Position numbers and translations under genes: made by a program
Shown here: positions 34,680 to 48,342 of the stretch, in pieces
Position numbering within the stretch: position 1 is the first letter of the stretch
Layout: the number at the start of each line of letters is the position of its first letter
Source: Cannabis sativa
Lineage: Eukaryota; Streptophyta; Magnoliopsida; Rosales; Cannabaceae
DNA length: 64,000 nucleotides
Assembly (NCBI RefSeq): GCF_029168945.1
Contig: NC_083603.1
Coordinates: forward strand, 16,864,001-16,928,000
Reading direction: 5' to 3'
Notes under the pieces: model-generated
What the model was told of the DNA's origin: nothing
Seen by the model: only the letters and a program-made list of their open reading frames with translations
Databases searched by the model: none

Positions 34680-35959
34680 TTCCTTTCCTTTTTCTTTAAT
34701 GACACATTGGGGACAATGTGCATCTTTAGTTTGGGGGGGAGAGATTTAATTTTTTTTCAGTTTTTCAGTTTATTTTCGTTTTTTTTAGTTTAGTTTTTGT
34801 TTTTGTTAGTGTCATGTGTTGATAACAGAGCTGGAATATTGATTGACTTACTGTTATTCACTTGTGTAATGGATTGAAATCTTAACCGTGTGCTTGAGTC
34901 ATAACTCTTTGAATTAAATTGGATGTGTATTAGAAGGTTGTTCATTTAGATGTCAAACATTTATTTTTGATGCGTATCACTTTTGTTCTATTTGGATTGT
35001 GGAATGTTGGCTTGACATGGAATAGAATTTGTTTGACATACTCTCTTGAAGCGAAATTCTTGTTGATTTTTGTTTGGAAAGTGATTTAGGCAAATTTTCT
35101 TTGGATCAATTGAGTCTTTCAAGCCTACCTGAAAAGTTTTATCCTTAGTTTACCCAACGTTGAGCCTTAGCCTATTTTAAAAAATTTCACCACTTAACTA
35201 AGCTGAATTCGTTATCTTTAACTACTTTCACCCTCAACATACCTTATTATGCCATAAGCCTTTAAGCAAGTTCGGGGGGGGGGGGGGAGATAAATTGTTG
35301 TAAGTGGGGGAATAGATTTTGCAGTAAGAGATTGAAAAAAAAAAAATACTAAAATAAAATAGTAGTTATGTGTTGTGCCTTTATTGAAAAAGAAGAAAAA
35401 AAAAAGAGAAAAAAAAAAAAGAGTAAATGTGATAATTTCTTCTTGAGAATCAAGTGTGAACAATGGGGTAGGCACATAAAGAAAAAATATGCAATCTCTT
35501 ACTATCTTCTTTGGGGTATATGAAAAAGAAAAAAATAAGTGCGGGTGCTTGCTTGTTTAATTGTGCTTATGGTATAACGTAGCTTAAATGACTTGTCACC
35601 TACCCATGTACCTAAGCCACGTTGTGATAACCGAAAAAGACCTATTGATTCCAAAGAAAAATTTGTCAACATTAGTGGAGAGAGGTATGTCATCCAAACT
35701 TATTGATCATGTATTAGTGGAATGTCGGGAAGTGTAGAATGGTTGTGATATGAACGCCAAATACTTCTAAATTGTACATCCAAGTTAGTTCTTAGAGTTA
35801 TCGAGTTGAAATTCTAGTTATTGATTGCTTGAAGTTGTGCAGGTGGTAGTGGTAGTTCAATCATTGGAAGGTTTAGTTATCTATTGCATTGTTTTTTTTT
35901 TAGTTTAGTTGAGTTTTAGCTTTACTCGGGGGCGAGTAAAGATTCAGTTTGGGGAAATT
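34680..35959. other. Spacer between coding remnant and 3' LTR
   Basis: Non-coding, with homopolymer runs: a G-run at about 35273-35287 and A-rich tracts at about 35334-35420. Long untranslated spacers before the 3' LTR are usual in this gypsy group. Confidence 0.6.
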
Positions 35960-37300
35960 TGTTAGGCTATTTTTAGCCTAAGTTTCGGGTCACATTTTAT
36001 AGTTGTTTAGCTTCTTTATTATTATTTTTGGAATAGAATTACGCTTGTTTTCTTTGATTTCAGGTTTCTACACTTGGGATGTATAAATTGGACAAATTTC
36101 GGAAAATAGTGATCTATAAAATAGAGAAATTTTTGAAAGAAAATAAAGCTGAAACTTCAAGGCTAAATTCTACTATGTTCTGATCATATTTTGGAAAAAA
36201 TCAAAACACAAAAGTTTTAGATCTCTTTTTTATCTTTCCAACGCATCTTGAATCAGCTCATTTGGAGTTTGGATGAGAAAGTTATGCTCATTTTACTAAA
36301 AGAGATCGAAGCAGAAAATTCCATCTCGCCGCGGCGAGATTTCCATGGTCGCGGCTAGAAAGTCTGGGCAGAAACGTGGTTTTTTGATGCACTATTGGCC
36401 GCGGCGAGCATCTGTACGGTCAGGGGTATTTTTGTCCGGCGAACCCTAAAAATTAGATATAAATAGAAAACTGCGATTGGAAGTCAGGGGAAGCGATTTG
36501 GAACCCTAAAACACAGCAGAAAGCGGCAGGAAGAGCAGAAGAAATCAAAGTGAAGATCCAGAATCAATCCACCAACAGTTTCTTTCTCTATTCCTCTTTA
36601 ATTTATTTATGTTGAATATTGTCATAGGAATGGTTATGGATTTATTTCTGAACTAAATTTCCCATTTAGGGAGGATGATGATTGTTGTTTAATGTTTTGC
36701 CTAGTTAATGTTTAATTGCCATTCCTCCATTCTTGTGTGTGAAATTATCTTAATTTGTTCTTAATTTCATGTTTAAGATTGATCACTTTGTGCATGCTTT
36801 ATGATCTCAATTCGAAATCTGAAAAGTGAGAATTGAGAATGCTAAAATTGGATAATCGATGCTCTATGTGAAACGAGAGTATTCACATGACTTATGTGAC
36901 AAGTAGGTTATTGCTTAAAGCTGATTTCATGTTAGTTTAATTAAGGAGTTAAATTGGATAACATGTGATTTAGAACCTAGAAGATCTGAAAAGAGCTAGG
37001 TTACTTTATAATCTGCCATTCACTTCAAGAATAGGATAGCAATTAGGCATTAACGATTTGGGTAAACAACAACAGGATTCTCCTCCCTATTATCTCATCT
37101 TGATCAACTTTTAATTGTGTTATTTAAGTTTTCTGAATTACTTTCATCCTTTTTCAATCATAAATACTTTTGATCTACCAAATAGAATTATAAGTATAGT
37201 TTAGTAGTAATTAATCCAATTCCCTGTGGTTCGACCTCACTTGCGTGAGTATACTACTTGATTGGGTGCACTTGCGTAGTAATTAATAATTTTCGCAACA
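35960..37300 (+). repeat. 3' LTR of OTA-type gypsy remnant
   Basis: 1,341 bp, TGTTAGGC to TTTCGCAACA. It ends with the widely shared plant motif CCCTGTGGTTCGACC (about 37221-37235). A TATA box TATAAATAG lies near 36459. It carries the perfect 18-bp palindrome ATCTCGCCGCGGCGAGAT (36323-36340) and a second GCCGCGGC-bearing stretch near 36397-36410. Confidence 0.75.
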
Positions 37301-37748
37301 CCTGTCAGCAGATCAAGGCTGAACATCAGAGACCAGCAGGGTTGTTACAGCCTTTAGCCCTACCTGAATGGAAGTGGGAGGACATCGCGATGGACTTTGT
37401 GGTTGGGTTGCCTAGAACAACAGGTTTGTTCGATTCCATCTGGGTTGTGGTGGATCGATTCACAAAGTCTGCTCATTTTCTGCCAGTTAAAACAACCTAC
37501 TAAGTGGACCAGTTAACAGAATTGTATGTTAAGGAGATAGTAAGACTTCACGGGGTACCAAAGTCTATAGTTTCGGATAGAAATCTGAAGTTCACCTCCA
37601 AGTTTTGGCAGAGTTTGCAACAAGTAATGGGTACAAAACTAAATTTCAGTACAGCATTCCATCCTCAAATAGATGGGCAGTCCGAAAGGACGATTCAGAT
37701 ATGGGAGGACATGTTACAAGCCTGTGTTATGGATTTTGAAGGCTCTTG
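37301..37748 (+). pseudogene. Chromodomain gypsy integrase, part 1
   Basis: Integrase core of a Tekay/Del-like chromovirus. From the end of the zinc finger ([17 protein letters not shown]) it runs through [15 protein letters not shown] (first catalytic Asp), [13 protein letters not shown] and the [12 protein letters not shown] region (second Asp) to [12 protein letters not shown] (catalytic Glu). An in-frame stop (TAA, 37501-37503) splits it. The left side is cut by the OTA-type gypsy LTR and the right side by the Copia solo LTR at 37749. RT and everything upstream is missing from the window. Confidence 0.88.
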
Positions 37749-39618
37749 TGTTGGAAATATTTTACCAGGATCTAGATTTACTAACAAGTATGTTTCATTA
37801 ACATCCTAATATGAATTCTAAAACAATGAAATAAACACATATAAAGTTTAGGAAACCTTACATTGGGTGCAGCGGAATATAACGACTCCTTCCGTTCAGA
37901 TCTCTAGCCCTTGATTCCTTTCTGTAGCAGAACATAATCAAGATCTGAACCTAGATCTCTTTCTCTCCTTCTTTGATGTTGATTCTCCTTCTTGTTGGTT
38001 GGAATCTCCTACAGTCTTACACACTATGATTGAGATACCACTTGATGTGTGTGGGCACTCACTCATTCACTAATGGCTGAAAAATATTTGTGAAGATAGG
38101 CTATAGTGTTTTCGAAATTGAAGAAGAAAGAAGAAGGAAGAGGTCTCATCAAAAGCTAGGTTATTAGCTTTGGAGGCATTAGTTGGATAATGAGACCATA
38201 ACCTTCCTTTTATACTATGGGTTGAATTAAATGGATTAAAAAAGAATAAAATATTGGGCAAAAATACCTCTTGGTCGTATACAATAAGTGGACCAATCTC
38301 TAGTTGTAATTTTGCCACTTTATTTCAACCACTTATTCTTCTTTTCAATAATATCATATTTTTCAATTCAACCTTATAAATGCCAAACTATTTATTTAAT
38401 AATTAAAATAACTATCAAATAAAATTATCATTTATAATATTTATTAATTAGACTCCATAAAGTCTCTTAATTAACAAATAAACCCCAAAATACTATTTCT
38501 TCACAATCAAGCCATAACATAGTGAAAATTCATAAACTAGACATAGTCTAATTTTAGAATTATAATTGAATAATCAAAATCAATTAACTGAGTCTTACAA
38601 GCAGTATGGTCTCAACTAGTATGGGGACCATGGGCCTATATTTCTGAGCTTCCAATAAGTCGAACCGAATTTACAAGTAAATTCCCTAACTTATTAATTC
38701 CTTATTGAATCCACACCTAGAACTTGGAATTACACTCTCAGTCATATAGAACGCTCTATATGTTCCACGATATAGATACGTCACTAGTTATCCATTGTTA
38801 TAATCCTAATTTGATCATTGACCCTGTAATAGATGATCTACATTGAATAGGCACTAAGTTACCGTTACACCTTCAATGTATTTTATCCTTAAAACACTTA
38901 GCTCCGTATAAATGATATTTCAGCGAAGTGAAATGAGATCTCCACCATTTATCTCTGTTTGGCCAAGCTCGAAGGATATCATCGTTTCACTTCTAAATTC
39001 TTATAGAAGTTATAGACTCCATATTTATGTTAGCGCTCCCACTCAATTATACTATCATGTTCCCAAAATGTACGTATCACCCTGACCCAAAAGTAGGCTT
39101 AACTAATAAATCAAAGAACATGTATAATACTCTTGAGATAGAACCTAAACATATCAGGATTAAGATCATTTGATCTAGGATCAACGGGTGATATTGAATT
39201 GAATAGATATTACGGTAAATTTTAATATATCTAATCAAAGTTCAATATCGGTCCCTTCCGATGTATACTCCATACACCCGATACTGGTAAACTTTGCCAA
39301 TGAGCTGGAAAGGACATAACACTTATCCAAGGTGTAAGAATACCTATCGCTGATTATCATGTCAGTCTAAATCCAGTGTTTCGATAAATCAGGGAATTAA
39401 CTTTCGAACATATAATCAAGATTATATTCCACTGTACTGACAACACTATAATCATTAACAAATTCATATGTTCTGGACTTAAATAGAATTCATACATTAT
39501 ATATAATCATGAAATAAATCATGTGAACCATGCAACATAAAATGTTAGTTCTGATCTTTATTAATAAGTAAATTTGATTATATGGAAATAAGTTTTATTT
39601 AGGGCATAAAACCCAACA
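37749..39618 (-). mobile_element. Copia solo LTR in gypsy integrase
   Basis: 1,870 bp, TGTTGGAAA to AAACCCAACA on the plus strand, flanked by the TSD TCTTG (37744-37748 and 39619-39623). It is more diverged than the other Copia LTRs of the same family and carries a 'B' type U3 end. No internal sequence remains, so it arose by recombination between two LTRs. Confidence 0.92.
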
Positions 39619-40139
39619 TCTTGGAGTAAGTATCTACCGCTAATAGAATTTTCGTACAACAACAGTTATTAGAGTACGATAGGGATGGCTCCCTATGAGT
39701 TGTTATACGGTAGGAAGTGTAGATCTCCCATCCACTGGGATGAGACAGGGGAGAGAAAATACCTAGGTCCAGAATCAGTGGAGCGGGCCAATGAGGCGAT
39801 TGAGAAAATTAAAGCAAGAATGCTTGCCTCTCAGAGTGGACAAAAGAGTTATGCAGATTCGAAACACAGAGATGTTGAGTTCCAAGTAGGAGACCATGTG
39901 TTTTTACGAGTATCTCCAATGAAGGGGATCAAACGTTTCGGGAAAAGAGGCAAGTTATGCCCTAGATTTACAGGACCTTTTGAGATTCTCGAGAAGGTTG
40001 GTCAAGTAGCATATCGGTTAGCGTTGCCTCCAGCTCTTTCAGCAGTTCACAATGTATTCCATGTCTCTATGTTGAGGAAATATGTTTCAGACCCTACTCA
40101 TATACTTAGATATGAGGACCTTGAGCTGCAGCCAGACAT
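39619..40139 (+). pseudogene. Chromodomain gypsy integrase, part 2
   Basis: It resumes the frame interrupted at 37748: the region equivalent to SKYLPLIEFSYNN, then MAPYELLYGRKCRSPI and FRVGDHVFL-type sequence (here VGDHVFLRVSPMKG), then FTGPFEILEKVG and HNVFHVSMLRKY. One TAG stop lies upstream of MAPYELL (about 39669). The C-terminal integrase domain is well preserved. It is interrupted at 40139 by the young Copia element, immediately before the chromodomain. Confidence 0.9.
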
Positions 40140-42031
40140 TGTTGGGTTTTATGCCCTAAATAAAACTCATTTCAATATAATCAGATTTACTTATTAATAT
40201 AGATCAGAAATAACATTTAATGTTGCATGGTTCACATGATTTATTTCATGATTATATGTACATAATGTATAAATTCATCTGAAACCCTTTTCACATACTT
40301 GATCCTGTTTATTGTGTCGTCAACACATTGGAAAGTAAACATGACTATGTGAATAAAGTTTCCTAGATTTATCAGACATAGGGTTTTACTGATATGATAA
40401 TCTACAACAAGAGTTTACTTGTATTTGGAGAAATACTATGTTCTTTCCAGAACATTGGTTAAAGTAAAGCTCAGGTTGGATGCATGGAGTATGCATCGGA
40501 AGGGACCGATATTGAACTTTGACTTAGATTTATTAAACTTACCGTAATATCTATTCAAGTCAATATCGCCTAGTTGATCCTAGATCAAATGATCTTAATC
40601 CTGATATGATTAGGCTCAATCTTGAAAGGCTATTCGTGTTCTTTGATTTGTTAGTTAAGCCTACTTTTAGGTCAGGGTGATACGTACATTTTGGGAACAC
40701 GGTAGTGCAATTGAGTGGGAGCGCTAGCATAAACATGGAATCTATAGCTTCTATCTGGCGAATAGTAAGCAAAGGATGATCTCCTTCGAGCTTGACCAAA
40801 CGAACATAAATGGTGGAGTACTCATTTCACATTAGCTGAAATATCATTTATACGGGGTCAAGTGTTTTAAGGAATAAATACATTGTAGGGTGTAACGGTA
40901 ATTTAATCCCTTTACAGTGTAGATCATTCATATAGAGGATCATTGATCACATTAGGATTATAACAATGGATAACTAATGATGTGTCTATATGGTGGAACA
41001 TATAGAGCATTCTATATACTGAGAGTGCAATTCTAAGTTCTATGCGTGGATTCAACGAAGAATTAATAAGTTAGTGAATTTTAGTGCTAAATTCTTGATC
41101 TACTTATTGGAAGCTCGGTTATATAGACCCATGGTCCCCCCACTAGTTGAGATAATATTGCTTGTAAGACTCATGTAATTGGTTTTGATTAATCAATTAT
41201 AATTCACAAATTAGACTATGTCTATTTGTGAAATTTTCACTAAGTAAGGGCGAAATTGTAAAGAAAGAGTTTATAGGGGCATATTTGTTAATTATGATAC
41301 TTTGTATGGTTCAATTAATAAATATGATAAATGACAATATTATTTAATAATTATTTATAGTTATTAAATAGTTAGAATTGGCATTTAAATGATTGAATTA
41401 GGAAATTGGCATTTTTGAGAAAATCAGATACAAAAGTGGTAAAATTGCAAAATTGCAAAGCCCAAGGCCCAATCCACTAAGTGTATGGCCGGCCACCTAT
41501 GTAGCTATTTTAAATTGATTTTTTCATTATTTTAATGCCATATAATTCAAATCTAACCCTAGTGGAATGCTATAAATAGATAGTGAAGGCTTCAGGAAAA
41601 TTACACTTTCTACACACTTTCTGAATCAGAAAAACCTGAGCCTCCACTCTCTTCTCTAGCCGCCACTCTCTCTCTCTTTTCTTCCTCAATATTTCGAACC
41701 TCTCTTAGTGATTAGAGTAGTGCCCACACACATCAAGTGATACCTCAATCATAGTGAGGAAGATCGTGAAGAAAGATCATCAGCAAAGGAGATTCAGCAT
41801 CAAAGATTCAGAGAAAGAGATCCAGGTTCAGATATTGATAATGCTCTGCTACAGAAAGGAATCAAGGGCTAGATATCTGAACGGAAGGAGTCATATTATT
41901 CCGCTGCACCCAATGTAAGGTTTCCTAAACTTTATATGTGTTTAATTTATCGTTTTAGAAAGTTCATATTTAGGATGTTAATAAACATACTTGTGAGTAG
42001 ATCTAAGATCCTGGTAAAATAATTTCCAACA
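40140..42031 (+). repeat. 5' LTR of young Copia element
   Basis: 1,892 bp, 'B' type U3 start. TATA box TATAAATAG at 41571-41579. It ends AATTTCCAACA directly before the PBS spacer. Confidence 0.95.
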
Positions 42032-42033
42032 AC

Positions 42034-42046
42034 TGGTATCAGAGCC
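42034..42046 (+). promoter_or_regulatory. Primer-binding site of young Copia element
   Basis: TGGTATCAGAGCC, the standard complement of plant initiator Met tRNA, starts two bases after the LTR. Confidence 0.88.
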
Positions 42047-45000
42047 ATGGTAATTGATTTACTTACATGTAATTTGGACTTTAAAACGATTGTTTGTATG
42101 TTCTTTGGATGGTATCATGTTGTATTGAGTGTTATTTGATGATTGATTGATGATTGTGAAATTTTCGTGAAAAATAATTGTTATTTCGGTTCTGGCATTA
42201 TTTTTATTGGATAGTATGAAAAAAATTAAGCAAGTTAGCCTTTTACAGAACTCAATTTGGATTTTATTTGAATTAGTTATGATTTTTTGAAGATTTGACA
42301 AAATCGGGGCTGTGCTGATAGTTTCCTGCGATCGCAGAACTCTCCGTACAGTTTCGAATTTTTTCAATTTTCTTCAATTTTTCATACTTTTTCATGGAAT
42401 TAACTTCCAATTTTTTGTATGGTTTTGTATATATACTATTACTATTCCTAATTCAATTCTAATTATCATTTTGAATTAATTTAAATTTTTTTTTAATTTA
42501 ATTCAAGATATTAGTGTAATTTGAATTTGAATAGAATTAGTATTTATCTTTTTGCTTAAAAAAACTATCTTATTTTAAAATTTGATTATATCTTATCTTA
42601 TTTTAAATTTAAAAATAAGATATTAATAATCATGTAATTTTTAAATGATATAAGATATTTTGCTATTTTTTTAAATTTTGTTATTTTATTTATTTAAATT
42701 ACATTTAAAATTTGAAAAAGATATTTATTTATCTTTTCTAATTTTTTATTTAATTTTTATTTATAAAATAACATTTAAAATTTAAAAGTAGTTAGCAATT
42801 TTTTTTTGAAATGATATTTAGGTTGGTTGAAACCTAATTTTTCAAAAATTGTAGGTTTAATTTTAAATTTAGATTTTTTTTAAAAATTTCGAATTTTTCA
42901 AATTTTTTTTAAATTTTTCGAAAAATTTAATAAATATTTAATAATTATTTTTTCAATAATTATTTTTTTTTAATTAATTATTTTCGAAATTAAATATTTA
43001 ATTTAAAATTAAATAAATCCTACATCCAACTATCCAACTAACCTTGTTGCAGGAGTATGTGTTTTAGCTTGTTTGTAAGTTTTTTAAAACCTATTATTAC
43101 TTGATTGCAAATAGCCATGGTTACTTTTTGCCAGATCTAATGATCTGATGGCTCCCTTGGTCAAGATAATAATTTGTAACAGGTATATTTACAATCTTCT
43201 TTCATCTGTGTATGACCTAGCAACATGATAGGACCCATCCAAAGTGTGCCTGTGTGAGCCTATGTGTTTAATTTTATTATAGATGCATATAGGTTAATGT
43301 TGCTAAATAAAATATCATAGTTCTTGATAGGATTTATTTAGGCCCATTTAGTTTTTGGGCCTATTCAATTAATAACAGTTGTTCTTATTAAGGTTAAATT
43401 CCTCTCTTTTGGGCCTTGTGTGAGAGTTGGGAGCCATAGAAGTGGGTACGACATACTGAACCCAGCACCCCCTCACACAAACTACCCCAATTGTGAAGGC
43501 CCATTTGCCTGATTTGAATGACTGTACTAGGTTAATTACACTAGTTTAACCTAATAAAAATTGATTAGCAACATAATTAATTTCATTTATTTTGAAATTA
43601 ATTTAAGAAAAACATAGTTTAAAGAATTTTTTTTATTCTAAGCTAAACTATGTGTATTTTCTTGTATTTAATTAAATATAGAATTATAACCATCTAGATT
43701 CTTTCTGGAACTTAATTTAAATTTTTCATTAAATATTCCTATTTAAGTTGATATTTAGTTATCTTCAACTAACCAACTTAAATCTGAATATCTTTTGAAT
43801 TCAAAATTTCAAAATTAAGTTGAGGAATTTTAGGCATTGGTTATTAAGATTCTTTAGATATTTTTTTTAAGTTAATATCTTTTCAAATATTAACTTAAAA
43901 TGGAATATTTTCAAATTAAGTGGTTACAACTTAATTTTTGATATTTAATTAAATTTAAATTTGAAAATATTTAAGTTCTAGATTTTTCTAGTACAACTTA
44001 AATTAGATATTTTTTCAAATTTTGTGGAAAAGATACTTAGTCAAATAAGATATTTTCTAGATAGTTATTTATAGACTACTTATTATTTCTAATATTAAAT
44101 AGGAAAATATTATAAATTGTGAAATTAATTATTTATTAATTAATTTTGGTACAATTTATTTTAAATATATTTTTTCCTAGTATTAAACTAGAGATTAATA
44201 ATTAAGCCTTCTCTACACTTAATTATTTATTTCTTGAATTTAATACATTTAATTAATTTGAAAATTAAATATCTAAGTTGATTTTTATCATCATACTTAA
44301 ATATTTCTTTTTCATGACATTTAATTAAAAAGAAAATTATTTTTAGTTGAAATTTAATTTTTCAACTAAATTTAAATAATTTTCAAAATATATTTATTTT
44401 TTATTTTATTAATCAATTTTCGAAATTGCATTTCTTAAATGCTAGAATTTCGAATTTTATCTTGAAAAATAGATTAAGTTGTAAATTAATTATTTATTTT
44501 AATTAATTCTTGGATCAACTTAAATCAATGATTTTTTCATTTATTGATTAATTTAAAATAAATTAAATTAAAGTATATTATTAGAAATAGAATTAATTAG
44601 TCAAAGGAAAATCTAGATAGGTGATATTTTTGCTTGAAGTATTTTTCTAGTGTATTTAATTAAATAGAAAATTAATATTTAAGTTGATTTTCATCATCAT
44701 ACTTAAATATTTGTAATTTTTCTTATATATTTAATTAAATAGGAAAATTATATTTTTTGTTGTAAATTAATTTTATTAATTAATTTTGGGCCAACATTAA
44801 ATTAGAATAATTTTTTCAGGATTTATTTTTTATTTTAATATGCATTTTTCGAAAATTGTATTCTTATATACTTTAATTTTTCGAAATGCAATATATATTT
44901 ATAGAAAATTAAATTTGAGTTGTAAATTAATTTAAATTAATTTTGTAACAACTTAAATATTTTTTTCTAAATATTTATTGGAAATTATTACTAAGATGGA

Positions 45001-45600
45001 AATAATTCATGTTATTTTCATATCCATCTAAGTAAAATTTATAAATATTAAATTAAAATTTATATTTAGAATTTTTCATTCTAAATTGGAAATTTTAAAT
45101 AAATAAATATATATTTAAAATAAATAGAATAAATAAAGAGAATAAAAGAAAATACAACTCTTTTTAAATAATGAGCTTTATTATCAAGAGACATTCGATC
45201 TCCATTGTGGGTTTTACACCGCGTTTGTTTTAGTGAGTAATCCTCCCTAATGGAGGAACGTTCATTAGCAATTTCGCACCGTTTAACCTCGCATGATAAG
45301 TAGTTTGTAAGTGTTTTGTATGGTATGGATCACCCTAATGGTGGCGACCATACTTGACTTGCAAATTATGAAACAATGGTGGAAGCTCATAAGATAGAAT
45401 TGCCTTGACTCTCGCCTAAACGGGACAACGCTGAATTCCAATCTTGATCGAATAAAAGGTTGCTAGAATGTTTAACATTTTAGACGAGCTGACAACTCTA
45501 TTCAATGAATGGTAGCTTTGACTCTCGCCTAAACGGGACACTGATATCAGCTTGTTGAAAACCTTGGAAATTATTTAGGATTGTAAGTTTTAGTATTTTC
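42047..45600 (+). other. Leader of young Copia element
   Basis: About 3.6 kb, AT-rich, without a supported gene; it is longer than in the 9435 copy because of extra TTAATTAA-type sequence at about 44030-45170. It keeps the shared landmarks: a palindrome cassette 42309-42345, the hairpin TCCTCC-CTAAT-GGAGGA (45241-45257), a second CACC-CTAAT-GGTG hairpin (45331-45343), and two TGACTCTCGCCTAAACGGGA copies (45406-45425 and 45519-45538). Confidence 0.75.
42309..42345. repeat. Short palindromic cassette in Copia leader (young copy)
   Basis: A ~37-bp cassette with the perfect 12-bp palindrome CTGCGATCGCAG (42326-42337), between the conserved flanks AAATCGGGG and CCGTACAGTT. Confidence 0.7.
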
Positions 45601-48342
45601 ACTTGTCATTCCTACTTACTATATGTTTATAATTTCTGAATTGTGTATGAATTTATATTGAACCATGTTATTTTCTGTTATTAAGTTGTAGTTTAATTTC
45701 GAATCTTCATTGTTGGTCTAACTTGGCTTGTTTATCTAATGAGATAAATCCCTAGTGGATTTTCACCATTAGACATACATAATAGTGTCAGATCTCGAAA
45801 GATAAATATTGTATATGCGACATCTAGCTGTTCATCAATTGATGACACCTTAGACTAGTATTTTTACGATATAAAACAAGAAGATTATATAAATAAGATT
45901 ACTTTGACTTTCGCTAATCGAAGCATCGTTGGATTCTTATTTTAAACGAAATTATCCTAATTCCTCTTAGCTTATTCATTTCGAATTAGCTTTCCAAACA
46001 TATCATTGGATGAATGGTCTATAAATCATTTCATGTCATTTTATATGACGCATATGATTATAATCCCGAAATTCTATTCCCAATTGATATAAATCCTCAA
46101 TCTTAGAAATCTCCTACTTGTATGGGCAAATCTGACTTAGAGTTTGTATTAGTAGTTGGTCCAAGATAGAATTACTCATAATATTTGGTATAAATTTAAG
46201 TCTTTGACTTTAATTTTAGATTCCAAATAGAAATTTTCGTATATTTCTAATTCCGTAATACAATACGGTTACACTTTTTCAAGTGTTTAATATCCATCTT
46301 CTATTAATGGATTAAAACCGTATGGAATATGAGTTAGGTGATTCTGTGACCAGGATCCACTTGAAGTATTCTAAGAACTCTTTGATGTAACTAAACCTAT
46401 GTCATCATAGACACTACCACATTTTCTTAATCTATGGCATTTGTATCTTGTTCATAGTGGATTTGACAAGATCAATCTCTGCAAAGAGTTAATATGCCTA
46501 TATCCACTGAAAGTAGTTCATCTCATTCGCAGATGGATGTACATTCGGAGGGTGGATATGAGTTTTTCGTTGTATTCTTAAAACGATAACTCTAGATTAT
46601 ACCTTATGCAAAGAAATTTGAAATGTTTGAAAAATTTCATTAATTTCTAGCAATGGTTAAAACCATTAAGGTAAGTGGTTAAAGATCTTGCGAACTGATA
46701 GGGGTGGAGAAATAGTTAGTAGATATGCAGTTCAAAGATCATTAAATTGATTTTTGAATTATATCCAAACTTACCTCCCAAGAAATTTCGAGTTGCATGT
46801 TGATGATTAGTTACTAGTCGTTGCCTAATTCCTTCTATAATAATACAATTTCAGAATGATGTAATGGTTGTATACTTAACGTAAATCATTACCAGATTCA
46901 TGGATGACCTAATCAAAATCTTAAGAAAAGCTAGAACTGTTAACCATGGTTTGTTAGCTATTCTAAATGATTAGGGGTGGACCATCCCATTGTCAATAGA
47001 TAAGAAAGTGTTTGTTCAAACAAATACTACTTTTCTAAGAAAATGACTAAGTCTGAAAACAAGTAGCAAATAAAGGAGATATTTAATTCTTGATTCCAAA
47101 AGTGTTCTATCATCTTATATAATATATGATGATCCCACTGCCTCTGTTGTCTTGTCACAACCGAAGAGATCAATACCATTTAGTTTTCTTCGACATAATT
47201 CACGGTACCTTGTCGTAGTGGGAGAGTTTCTAGGAACTCACCTTCTTATGACTTGGGAGACACAAGTGATTAAAATCCATTGTGAGTTTAAACAAGTAAT
47301 GGATTGTCAAGATAAGAAACTAAGAAGAAAGCCAATAGAACTATGGTTTAATCCATTCACATGGAGTAACCTAAAGTTTTCTATTACAAGGACATAAAAG
47401 GAAATTTTCGTTTATAAGTCCATTCAATGGACTTAACAAAACTTCCTGTTCCTAGTATTATAGGTTTGAGTTTATCTAAACCTATGGCTTGTGGTATACC
47501 TGGTAATTACTTACTCTAATGCAAGCAACTTACTTTAGTAAGATGCTGAAGCATTTTCTTTCTAATGGCAATCTATAGAAGCTTCACAACTTCTTAGGCA
47601 TAGATTTTATTTATCTAAGGAAAAGTCTCAACTATTCCAGAAAAGATAAAGCCATGGAAAAATTTCTTATATCAACAGTGAGAGGTCTTAGATATGCTTT
47701 TGTATGCCTTAGACCAGACACTGTGTTGAGTGGGAGTAATGAGTAGGTATCGATTAATCCAGGAGAAGAACATTGGAAGACAATCAAGTAAATCTTAAGA
47801 TAAAGAAGAGGAACTATATGTTAGTCTATAAGGGTGTGTTTAAAACTCTTAGACTACACCATATCAGATTTCGAAATTTGCCTATGTGCTAGTAAATCTT
47901 TCTGATAAGATGGTGGTTACTCTGGGGGTGGAATAGTGATTTTGGAGAAGTGTAAAAACCTATCTGAAGTCTCTAGGTCTACCGAGAGAGACCGAATGTT
48001 AAAGCCAGGAAAGGTACTTATTCAGTCTAAGGAAAGTTCTATACATCTTTGGCACCATTCCAAATTGCCTTAAACTACTAGTGTTAATTTCCTGATTAAC
48101 CAAAAGTAGTTGCCAAAGGTATAGAATCCAGTATCCCAAGAGAGTAAACATATAGAGAGGAATTTCACATTATCAATGGTTTTGTGATTAAGGAAGAGTA
48201 ATGGTGGAGAAAAGGTTGTGTTTAATTCAACCTTTCAGATCCTATTACGAGGAGTTTACTACTACTACACTTGATTTGTATATCAAGGTGTTGAGATTAT
48301 TTGAAACGCACTTTTTGTTTTATATTAGTGCAAGTGGGAGTT
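45601..48342 (+). pseudogene. Heavily decayed Copia gag-pol
   Basis: Collinear scraps of the pol gene at 15015-17564 can still be read in changing frames. They include an integrase piece near 46550-46620 (GGYEFF), AAGATCTTGCGAACTGATAG (about 46681) for the second catalytic block, the post-integrase RRSGR region near 47205, CTCTGGGGGTGGAATAG near 47920 (RNase H) and the polypurine tract CAAGTGGGAG at 48331-48340. Stops and deletions occur throughout and no gag is recognisable. A frame at 47152-47397 is a chance product. Confidence 0.8.

Larger units (their letters stand above)
33690..37300 (+). mobile_element. OTA-type gypsy remnant (gag, spacer, 3' LTR)
   Basis: A partial gag (33730-34074) and degenerate downstream frames lead to a spacer with ACATTGGGGACAATG and AGTTTGGGGGG near 34706-34740, typical of Athila/Tat-group elements. 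A polypurine tract (AGTTTGGGGAAAT, about 35946-35959) and an LTR at 35960-37300 follow. Pol and the 5' LTR are missing. The left junction with the CACTA remnant near 33560-33700 is an unmarked break. The right LTR end abuts the chromodomain gypsy integrase at 37301. Confidence 0.75.

Noticed and set aside
35273..35287. Long G-run as a possible structural element
   Set aside because: Simple homopolymer in a gypsy spacer next to A-rich runs; nothing beyond slippage is needed to explain it.
47152..47397. An 81-codon frame inside the young Copia element
   Set aside because: It coincides with a decayed pol region in a wrong frame (the RRSGR segment reads in another frame).
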